Part shown: one piece after another, positions 1-5,003 of the stretch | Numbering within the stretch: the stretch's first letter is position 1 | Layout: every line of letters begins with the position of its first letter | From: Actinomycetes bacterium | GTDB taxonomy: Bacteria > Actinomycetota > Actinomycetes > Actinomycetales > Cellulomonadaceae | Reading direction: 5' to 3' | Assembly (NCBI GenBank): GCA_023426865.1 | Contig: JAEZBT010000192.1 | Span: forward strand, 1-6,351 | Length of the DNA stretch: 6,351 bases | The notes under the pieces: generated by a model | The model's database searches: none | Seen by the model: only the letters and a program-made list of their open reading frames with translations | What the model was told of the DNA's origin: nothing | Program-made: the position numbers and the translations under genes

Positions 1-7
1 CACCCGC

Positions 8-51
8 GGGGGGGGGGGGGGGGGGGGGGGCCGCCGCCCCCCCCCCCCCCC
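8..51. repeat. G23/C15 homopolymer inverted repeat
   Basis: A run of 23 G (8-30) is followed by CCGCCG (31-36) and a run of 15 C (37-51). The C run can pair fully with G16-G30, leaving a 6-base loop, so the single strand could form a 15-bp all-GC hairpin. It ends 14 bases before the ATG of the next gene. It could be the terminator of an unseen upstream gene, expanded by slippage, a length-variable tract affecting the downstream gene, or an artefact: homopolymers this long are error-prone and their true length is uncertain. Confidence 0.6.
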
Positions 52-57
52 GGCCAC

Positions 58-62
58 GAGGG
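58..62 (+). promoter_or_regulatory. weak, closely spaced ribosome-binding site
   Basis: GAGGG lies only 3 bases before the ATG at 66, closer than the usual 5-9 bases. In-frame GTG codons at 99 and 111 would also leave a workable signal peptide, but neither has a better Shine-Dalgarno match, so the ATG at 66 is kept with some doubt. Confidence 0.4.
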
Positions 63-65
63 TTC

Positions 66-1346
66 ATGTCCCATCCCATCCCCGCCCATCACGGGCTCGT
101 GCGCACGGCCGTGCTCGCGCTCGCGCCCGCTCTGGCCGGCCTCGGGATCGCGGTGCTCGCGACCGGCGCGGCCGCGCTGCCCGCGCCGGGTCCGGCGACG
201 ACCGCGGTCACGCCGCACCTGGCCGCGGACGACGAGGACACGGCCGGCGCCGGCACCGTGACCTGGGCGCTCGAGCCGGCGAACGCCGACGGGCCGGACG
301 GCCGCATCTCCCTGCGGCACGAGGTCGCGGCGGGCGGCACGCTCATCGACGCTGTCGCGCTCACCAACTACAGCAGCGCCCCCGCCACGTTCGACCTGTA
401 CGCCGGGTCGGGAACGGTCACGTCGGGTGGCGACTTCGACATCGTGCACGCCGAGCCCGGTGGCGTCGGCGACGCGGCCTGGGTGACGGTCGGCCCGCTC
501 GACGGCGGGACGCCGATCGACGGCGGCGTGCGGGTGGAGCTGCCCCCGTCGTCGGCCGTGGTCGTGCCCCTCACCGTGCGCGTCCCCGGGAACGCCACGC
601 CCGGCGACCACCCCGTCGGGGTGGTGGCCGAGCTCGTGGGCGCCGAGGAGGACGTCGTGCGCCTGGCCGCCCGGGTCGGCGTCCGCCTCCACCTGCGCGT
701 CACGGGCGACGTCGTCCCGCGTCTCGCGCCGGACGAGGTGACGGCGACCTGGGAGCCGTCGTGGAACCCGTTCGCGCCGGGCACCCTGCGCGTGGAGTAC
801 GCCGTGGCGAACGACGGCAACGTCCGGCTCGGCGCGGAGACGATCGCGACGGCCGAGGGCCCCTTCGGTGCCGGAGCCGTCACGGCCACGGGTGCCGCCG
901 TCCGTGAGGTGCTCCCGGGGCAGTCCGTGCCGGGCGTGGTCGAGGCGTCCGTGTGGCCGCTCGTGCGGACGGTCACCGAGATCACGGTCACGCCGGGCGT
1001 GGTGGGTGAGGACGACGTCGACGCCGCACTGCAGCCGGTGACCGTGTCGGTCACCACCTGGACGGTGCCGTGGTCGCAGCTCGCCGGCCTCGCGGTCCTC
1101 GTCGGCGCGGTCCTGCTCGTGCGGTGGCTGCGGCGTCGGGCCGCGGCGCGCACCCAGGCCCGCATCGACGCCGCCGTGGCCGCCGCGACCCGGTCGACCC
1201 ACGCGCGCGGGGAGCCCCCCGCCGCGTCCGCGGAGGAGGGAGCGCGACCATCGGAGGTCGTGGCCGCGAGGTCGGCCGCACAGGACCCCGACGGGGGTGC
1301 CGCGGGCACTCCCGTGGGAGAGGAGGGGCCACCGTCGACGTCGTGA
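66..1346 (+). CDS. DUF916 / WxL-interacting-type surface protein with C-terminal membrane anchor
   Basis: The 426-residue product looks like an exported, membrane-anchored cell-surface protein. Residues 1-40 form a signal peptide (Arg13, a long Ala/Leu/Val core, AAALPA near the cleavage site). Residues about 64-190 (from TVTWALEPAN) and about 190-332 are two beta-rich segments matching the layout of DUF916, now described as WxL-interacting-protein peptidoglycan-binding and host-binding domains. Residues 337-354 form one transmembrane helix, followed by the stop-transfer stretch RWLRRR and a 70-residue Ala/Arg/Glu-rich cytoplasmic tail. There are no cysteines and no catalytic motif. In Firmicutes such proteins pair with WxL-domain proteins; no partner is visible here and one might lie upstream. 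The gene is separated by 289 bases from the sugar operon and is probably functionally unrelated. The family call rests on domain pattern and topology; the exact binding partner is unknown. Confidence 0.72.
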   Translation: MSHPIPAHHGLVRTAVLALAPALAGLGIAVLATGAAALPAPGPATTAVTPHLAADDEDTAGAGTVTWALEPANADGPDGRISLRHEVAAGGTLIDAVALTNYSSAPATFDLYAGSGTVTSGGDFDIVHAEPGGVGDAAWVTVGPLDGGTPIDGGVRVELPPSSAVVVPLTVRVPGNATPGDHPVGVVAELVGAEEDVVRLAARVGVRLHLRVTGDVVPRLAPDEVTATWEPSWNPFAPGTLRVEYAVANDGNVRLGAETIATAEGPFGAGAVTATGAAVREVLPGQSVPGVVEASVWPLVRTVTEITVTPGVVGEDDVDAALQPVTVSVTTWTVPWSQLAGLAVLVGAVLLVRWLRRRAAARTQARIDAAVAAATRSTHARGEPPAASAEEGARPSEVVAARSAAQDPDGGAAGTPVGEEGPPSTS

Positions 1347-1408
1347 CAGAGCGGTAGCGAAATCGTTATCTATCGTCATTGACGGGGTCCCGTCGCCGCT
1401 GCGACAGT
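1343..1408 (+). promoter_or_regulatory. candidate promoter region of the sugar operon
   Basis: This is the only AT-richer patch before the binding-protein gene. Two sigma-70-like arrangements are visible. One is GTGACA (1343-1348, 5 of 6 matches to TTGACA) with TATCTA (1367-1372) at 18 bases; it starts on the last codons of the surface-protein gene. The other is TTGACG (1379-1384) with GACAGT (1403-1408) at 18 bases. The -10 elements are weak in both, so which one is used, if either, is open. The pentamer ATCGT occurs at 1362-1366 and 1372-1376, exactly ten bases apart. Confidence 0.35.
1381..1394. promoter_or_regulatory. 14-bp palindrome overlapping a promoter-like element
   Basis: GACGGG (1381-1386) and CCCGTC (1389-1394) are exact reverse complements separated by GT. 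The element overlaps the candidate -35 TTGACG and would lie just after the start site of the alternative upstream promoter. Either position suits a repressor site, but a chance GC-rich palindrome is also possible. Confidence 0.3.
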
Positions 1409-1411
1409 CTG

Positions 1412-1438
1412 CTACATCGTTGTTGTACAACGATGCAG
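1412..1438. promoter_or_regulatory. candidate operator (near-perfect inverted repeat)
   Basis: CATCGTTG (1415-1422) and CAACGATG (1428-1435) are perfect 8-bp arms around the spacer TTGTA. The symmetry extends outward with one mismatch pair to CT (1412-1413) and AG (1437-1438), giving 11-bp arms about a single central base. Its AT-richer composition stands out from the surrounding DNA, as expected of a real protein-binding site. If transcription starts from the TTGACG promoter, the repeat would cover the start site, a classical repressor position. A sugar-responsive LacI- or GntR-family repressor is the likely class, but no regulator gene is present in the window. Confidence 0.55.
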
Positions 1439-1452
1439 ATGTGGCGACACAG

Positions 1453-1468
1453 CCAGCCGCGCGGCTGG
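1453..1468. repeat. 16-bp perfect palindrome in the leader
   Basis: CCAGCCGC (1453-1460) is followed directly by its reverse complement GCGGCTGG (1461-1468). In RNA this could form a short hairpin, and in DNA a symmetric site. No T-tract follows, so it is not a typical intrinsic terminator. Confidence 0.35.
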
Positions 1469-1496
1469 TGCCGGTTCTCGGCGTGGTCCGTTCCCC

Positions 1497-1519
1497 GCGC
1501 CGGGAGACGCCCCCGGCGC
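1497..1519 (+). terminator. GC-rich hairpin, possible terminator or leader structure
   Basis: GCGCCGGG (1497-1504) pairs perfectly with CCCGGCGC (1512-1519) around the 7-base loop AGACGCC. It has no following T-tract. It could end read-through from the surface-protein gene, but if the operon promoter lies upstream at about 1343-1408 it would sit in the operon's 5' leader and could act there instead. The function is not decided by the sequence. Confidence 0.3.
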
Positions 1520-1582
1520 CTGCCGCGCGGCCGGCTGGTCCGCGCCAGCAGTCGCACCGGCTGCCCAGGCACGGAGATGTCC

Positions 1583-1604
1583 CGCGACACGACGTCGTGC
1601 CGCG
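1583..1604. promoter_or_regulatory. 22-bp near-perfect palindrome just upstream of the binding-protein ribosome site
   Basis: The core CACGACGTCGTG (1588-1599) is a perfect 12-bp palindrome. After one mismatched pair (A1587/C1600), it is flanked by CGCG on both sides (1583-1586 and 1601-1604). It ends 9 bases before the purine-rich ribosome-binding region. It may be a second operator acting as a roadblock, or an RNA hairpin limiting ribosome access. By arm length it is the longest palindrome in the leader alongside the 1412-1438 repeat. Confidence 0.4.
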
Positions 1605-1613
1605 TTGCTCAAC

Positions 1614-1627
1614 GAGGAGAAAGAGGA
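1614..1627 (+). promoter_or_regulatory. ribosome-binding site that fixes the binding-protein start
   Basis: Two purine-rich cores, GAGGAG (1614-1619) and GAGGA (1623-1627), precede the ATG at 1636; the second is spaced 8 bases from it. This sets the start at 1636 rather than an in-frame ATG at 1297, which would add 113 Arg/Pro-rich residues overlapping the previous gene and bury the signal peptide. Confidence 0.85.
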
Positions 1628-1635
1628 CAGATCGC

Positions 1636-2961
1636 ATGAACACGAGGAAGGCGTTCGCGGCCACGACCGCGGCTCTCGTCCTGGCCGCGGGTCTTGCCGC
1701 GTGTTCCGGTGACGACGAGACCGACACCGGCACTGACGAGGGCACCGACGAGGGCACGACCGAAGAGGCCGAGCCTGTCACGATGACCTTCTGGCACAAC
1801 GCCACCACGGGCCCCGGCGTCGAGTTCTGGGACGCCACGGTGGCCGCTTTCCAGGAGGAGTACCCGAACGTCACGATCGACATCCAGTCGATCCAGAACG
1901 AGGAGCTCGACGGCAAGCTGCAGACCGCGCTCAACGCCGGTGACGCGCCTGACATCTTCATGCAGCGCGGTGGCGGCAAGATGGCCGCGATGGTCAACGC
2001 CGGTCAGCTCATGGACCTCACCGACGTGATCACGGACGAGACGAAGGCCGTCATCCCCGAGGGCTCGTTCGCTGCGAACTCGCTCAACGGCTCGGTCTAC
2101 GCCATGCCCGTCGCGGTTCTCCCCGGCGGCATCTGGTACAGCCAGGACCTCTTCGCCGACGCCGGTATCGACGAGGTGCCTACCACGCTCGACGAGCTGA
2201 GCGACGCTGTCGAGGCGCTGAAGGCCACCGGCGTCGCGCCGATCGCCCTCGGTGCCAAGGACGCGTGGCCTGCCGCGCACTGGTACTACTTCTTCGCCCT
2301 GGACGCCTGCAGCGCCGAGACCCTCGAGGCTGCCGGCCAGGAGATGAACTTCGACGACCAGTGCTGGATCGACGCGGCCGAGAACCTCAAGGCCTTCGCC
2401 GACACGCAGCCGTTCAACGACGGCTTCCTGACGACCTCCGCCCAGCAGGGCGCCGGCTCGTCCGCGGGTCTGCTCGCCAACCACCAGGCGGCCATGGAGC
2501 TCATGGGCGCGTGGAACCCCGGCGTCATCGGTTCGCTGACCCCGGACCAGCAGCCGCTGCCCGACCTCGGCTGGTTCCAGTTCCCGGACGTCGAGGGTGG
2601 CGAGGGTGAGCCCGGCTCGATGCTCGGTGGCGTCGACGGCTACTCCTGCTCCGCGGACGCTCCGCCCGCGTGCGCCGACTTCCTGAACTACATCGCGCGC
2701 ACCGAGGTGCAGGAGGCCTACTACGAGGCCTTCCAGGCTCCGGTCGTCAACACCGAGGCCCAGGCCGTCATCGAGGAGCCCTACCTGCAGAGCGTGCTCG
2801 AGGCCTGGAACGCTGCTCCGTACGCCTCGCAGTGGCTCGACACGGTTTACGGCCAGAACGTCGGCAACGCGCTGAACATCGCCGTCGTCGACATGCTCGC
2901 GGGCACGCGTGACGCCGCTGGCATCGTGGACGCGGTCAAGGAAGCTGCGGCCCGGGGCTGA
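1636..2961 (+). CDS. sugar ABC transporter substrate-binding lipoprotein (family 1 / CUT1), probably arabino-oligosaccharide
   Basis: This 441-residue lipoprotein would capture a sugar outside the membrane and deliver it to the two permeases that follow. MNTRK starts a lipoprotein signal peptide with lipobox LAAC, so Cys23 should be lipidated. Residues 24-47 are an acidic Gly/Thr/Asp/Glu linker with a repeated GTDE unit. The mature domain starts at VTMTFWHN (48-55) and has family-1 landmarks: a FQEEYPNVTI segment (72-81), LNAGDAPDIF (99-108), GQLMDLTD (123-130), and GIWYSQDLFADAGI (165-178) with PTTLDEL (182-188). Cys225, Cys243, Cys338 and Cys346 are spaced so as to allow two disulfides, an inference. 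The length suits the family. The GH51 gene downstream points to arabino-oligosaccharides, like AraN of Bacillus subtilis; xylo-oligosaccharides are possible. Codons ending in T (GCT, GGT, CCT) are commoner here than in the GH51 gene, fitting a strongly expressed binding protein. Confidence 0.9.
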   Translation: MNTRKAFAATTAALVLAAGLAACSGDDETDTGTDEGTDEGTTEEAEPVTMTFWHNATTGPGVEFWDATVAAFQEEYPNVTIDIQSIQNEELDGKLQTALNAGDAPDIFMQRGGGKMAAMVNAGQLMDLTDVITDETKAVIPEGSFAANSLNGSVYAMPVAVLPGGIWYSQDLFADAGIDEVPTTLDELSDAVEALKATGVAPIALGAKDAWPAAHWYYFFALDACSAETLEAAGQEMNFDDQCWIDAAENLKAFADTQPFNDGFLTTSAQQGAGSSAGLLANHQAAMELMGAWNPGVIGSLTPDQQPLPDLGWFQFPDVEGGEGEPGSMLGGVDGYSCSADAPPACADFLNYIARTEVQEAYYEAFQAPVVNTEAQAVIEEPYLQSVLEAWNAAPYASQWLDTVYGQNVGNALNIAVVDMLAGTRDAAGIVDAVKEAAARG

Positions 2962-2975
2962 GGACTGACTGACAG

Positions 2976-3986
2976 ATGACATCCATCAGCGAGAGCTCAC
3001 GCCCCGCGAAGGGCTCGCGCGTGGATCTCACGGCCGGCGGGGGCGACATCGCGTCGCCCCCGCCCCCCCCGCCGCGCCGCGGCCTCGGATGGGCCGAACG
3101 CCTGGAGATCGCGGCGCTCACCGGTCCCGCCACCCTCGTCTTCCTGACGTTCGTCATCTTCCCGGTGGCGATGGCGGGCTACTACGGCTTCTACAAGTGG
3201 TCGGGCTACGGCCCGGCGACCGACTTCATCGGGTTCCAGAACTACATCACGATCCTCAAGGACCCCCTGTTCCACGACGCGCTCAAGCACAACGCGTTCA
3301 TCGTCGTGATGTCGCTCGTGATCCAGGGCCCGATCGCCATCGGCCTGGCCCTGCTGCTCAACCGCAAGATGCGCGGCCAGTCGCTCATCCGGGTGCTCAT
3401 CTTCGTCCCGTACGTCATCGCCGAGGTCGTCGTCGGCACCGGCTGGGGCCTCATGCTCCAGAGCAACGGCGCCGTGAACGACCTGCTCGGCAAGATGGGC
3501 CTGGAGAACATCCAGACGGAGTGGCTGTCGAACCCCGACACCGCCATCTGGACCCTGATGGGCATCATCACGTGGAAGTACGTCGGCTTCGCCGTCATCA
3601 TCTTCCTCGCCGGCCTGCAGGGCATCCCCGACGAGCTGTACGAGGCCGCCCAGATCGACGGCGCCTCCTACTGGCAGGTCCAGCGGCGCATCACGTTGCC
3701 GCTCCTCGGTCCCACGATGCGGATCTGGGCGTTCCTGTCGATGATCGGCTCGCTCCAGCTGTTCGACCTCGTCTACATCATCTGGGGGCAGTACATCGCG
3801 TCGACCGCGGGAACCTCGACGATGGCGACCTACATGGTCTCCTACGGCCGTAACGCCGGCAGCTTCGGCTACGGGAACGCGGTCGCCGTGGTGATCTTCC
3901 TGATCTCGATGATCGCCGCGCTGCTCTACCAGCGATTCGTGCTCCGTCGGGACACCGAGGGCGCGATCACGGGAGGTGCCCGCTGA
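2976..3986 (+). CDS. sugar ABC transporter permease 1 (CUT1, MalF/AraP-like)
   Basis: The 336-residue inner-membrane protein should form half of the translocation channel. Six hydrophobic segments are visible at about 48-70, 106-127, 137-160, 190-214, 246-270 and 299-320. The EAA loop that docks the ATPase is clear at 223-242 (EAAQIDGAS followed by TLP). The N-terminal 45 residues are a hydrophilic tail with six prolines in a row (28-33), encoded by a C-rich tract near 3057-3070. The ATG lies 14 bases after the binding-protein stop, and GAGGA at 2960-2964 overlaps that stop codon, so translation is probably coupled. The order of binding protein, MalF-like and MalG-like permease is standard for CUT1 importers. 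Oligosaccharide specificity is inferred from the neighbouring arabinofuranosidase only. Confidence 0.92.
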   Translation: MTSISESSRPAKGSRVDLTAGGGDIASPPPPPPRRGLGWAERLEIAALTGPATLVFLTFVIFPVAMAGYYGFYKWSGYGPATDFIGFQNYITILKDPLFHDALKHNAFIVVMSLVIQGPIAIGLALLLNRKMRGQSLIRVLIFVPYVIAEVVVGTGWGLMLQSNGAVNDLLGKMGLENIQTEWLSNPDTAIWTLMGIITWKYVGFAVIIFLAGLQGIPDELYEAAQIDGASYWQVQRRITLPLLGPTMRIWAFLSMIGSLQLFDLVYIIWGQYIASTAGTSTMATYMVSYGRNAGSFGYGNAVAVVIFLISMIAALLYQRFVLRRDTEGAITGGAR

Positions 3987-4885
3987 TGGCCGCTCAGACC
4001 GTCGCCCCGCCGCCGCTCAGCAGCGACCGGCCGGCACCCCGTCCCGCGCGCAAGCCACCGCGGGGCGGTCTCAAGCGAGCACACTGGTCCGTCTACCTCG
4101 TGGCCGTGCTGCTCATCCTCGCGATGCTGGCGCCCGTCGTCTACATCATCATCGGCGGCTTCCGGACGAACGCGCAGATCACCACCGACCCATCGGGTCT
4201 GCCCGACCCGTGGCAGCTGCAGAACTACGTCGACATCCTCAAGGGCGACATGTTCTGGCGGCAGGTGGGCAACTCGACGATCGCCGCGGTGACGACGACC
4301 ATCGGTGTGGTCGGCCTGGGGCTCATGGTGAGCTTCGCCCTGGCGCGCTACAACTTCCGTGGCCGGGCGGCGCTCTACTCGCTCTACGCGGCAGGCCTGA
4401 TGTTCCCGATGACCGTGGCCATCACGCCGCTGTACATCATGGTCCGCTCGATCGGCCTCATGAACGAGCTCGGCGGCGTCATCCTGCCGCAGATCGCGTT
4501 CGGCCTGCCGATGACGGTGATCATCCTCGTGCCGTTCCTGCGGGCGATCCCGCACGAGCTGCAGGAGGCCGCCGCCATCGACGGGTGCAGCCGGCTCGGC
4601 TTCTTCTGGCGGATGGTCCTGCCGCTGTCGCTGCCCGGCGTCATCACGGTCGGGATCCTGGCGTTCATCGGCAGCTGGAACAGCTACCTGCTCCCGCTGT
4701 TCATCCTGAACAACGACCAGAGCTACACGCTGCCGCTCGGCGTGCAGGCGTTCGCGTCGCGGTACTCCGTGGACACGGCGCGGGTGCTCGCCTTCACCTC
4801 GCTGGCGATGCTGCCGGCACTGGCCTTCTTCAGCCTCTTCGAGCGCCGCATCGTCGGTGGTCTCACCGGGGCCGTCAAGGGCTGA
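3986..4885 (+). CDS. sugar ABC transporter permease 2 (CUT1, MalG/AraQ-like)
   Basis: The 299-residue protein is the second channel subunit. Six membrane segments lie at about 35-58, 95-120, 128-151, 163-185, 216-241 and 264-286. The ATPase-docking EAA loop is at 194-213 (EAAAIDGCS, ending VLP). MalG-type features include the FALARYNFRG segment (117-126) and the LMFPMTVAITPLY segment (138-150). A Pro/Arg-rich cytoplasmic tail precedes the first helix. The ATG shares its A with the TGA of permease 1 (TGATG), and GGAGGT at 3972-3977, 8 bases upstream, supports the start and tight translational coupling. The protein ends in GAVKG, normal for the family. No ATPase gene follows; strong hairpins do, then the arabinofuranosidase gene. 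Confidence 0.92.
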   Translation: MAAQTVAPPPLSSDRPAPRPARKPPRGGLKRAHWSVYLVAVLLILAMLAPVVYIIIGGFRTNAQITTDPSGLPDPWQLQNYVDILKGDMFWRQVGNSTIAAVTTTIGVVGLGLMVSFALARYNFRGRAALYSLYAAGLMFPMTVAITPLYIMVRSIGLMNELGGVILPQIAFGLPMTVIILVPFLRAIPHELQEAAAIDGCSRLGFFWRMVLPLSLPGVITVGILAFIGSWNSYLLPLFILNNDQSYTLPLGVQAFASRYSVDTARVLAFTSLAMLPALAFFSLFERRIVGGLTGAVKG

Positions 4886-4886
4886 A

Positions 4887-4927
4887 CGACGGCGTGGCCC
4901 GCCCCTCGTGGGCGGGTCACGCCGCCG
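4887..4927 (+). terminator. strong hairpin after permease 2, possible terminator or mRNA processing/stability element
   Basis: From 4890 to 4904 and 4910 to 4924 the sequence pairs as a 15-bp stem, interrupted only by one G-T wobble, around the 5-base loop CTCGT (4905-4909). Pairing continues after one mismatch with two more pairs (4887-4888 with 4926-4927). It begins right after the permease stop codon. There is no T-tract, which is common for actinobacterial terminators. It may partly end transcripts or protect the transporter mRNA from 3' decay while some reads on into the GH51 gene. Confidence 0.6.
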
Positions 4928-4957
4928 GTCCGGCAGGCCCTCGCCTGCACGCGGACC
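4927..4957 (+). terminator. second adjacent hairpin with a bulge
   Basis: GGTCCG (4927-4932) plus GCAGGC (4933-4938) pair with GCCTGC (4943-4948) and CGGACC (4952-4957), with loop CCTC and a 3-base bulge ACG (4949-4951). The result is a 12-bp stem that begins at the base where the first hairpin's outer pairing ends, so the two could stack or compete by a few pairs. Confidence 0.5.
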
Positions 4958-4992
4958 GCGCCGGGCACCAGCGCACCGCACCGAACCACTCG

Positions 4993-4997
4993 AAAGG
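4993..4997 (+). promoter_or_regulatory. ribosome-binding site supporting a GTG start
   Basis: AAAGG sits 6 bases before the GTG at 5004 and is the only Shine-Dalgarno-like purine run close to the beginning of the GH51 homology. No in-frame ATG gives a better fit, so GTG is chosen. Confidence 0.65.
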
Positions 4998-5003
4998 CCT
5001 GTC

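Noticed and set aside
368..1309. Long minus-strand frame of 313 codons opposite the surface-protein gene
   Set aside because: Low-complexity Ser/Thr/Pro/Arg translation typical of antisense frames in GC-rich DNA; the plus-strand product has a coherent signal peptide, domains and membrane helix.
1297..1635. In-frame extension of the binding-protein reading frame by 113 residues upstream of 1636
   Set aside because: It overlaps the end of the surface-protein gene, is Arg/Pro-rich noise, and would bury a textbook lipoprotein signal peptide that has its own ribosome site before 1636.
1379..1639. 86-residue TTG-start frame whose stop overlaps the binding-protein ATG (ATGA), possible leader peptide
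   Set aside because: It has no ribosome site, many codons rare in this genome (CTA, ACA, AGA), an Arg-rich composition typical of a chance frame, and it spans the candidate operator and promoter.
1723..1764. Possible tandem repeat in the region encoding the GTDE-rich linker
   Set aside because: Only two near copies of a short unit, usual for lipoprotein linkers; not a meaningful repeat array.
1609..2982. Minus-strand frame of 457 codons opposite the binding-protein gene
   Set aside because: Its translation is repetitive Val/Arg/Gly/Asp and mirrors the codon structure of the clear plus-strand lipoprotein gene.
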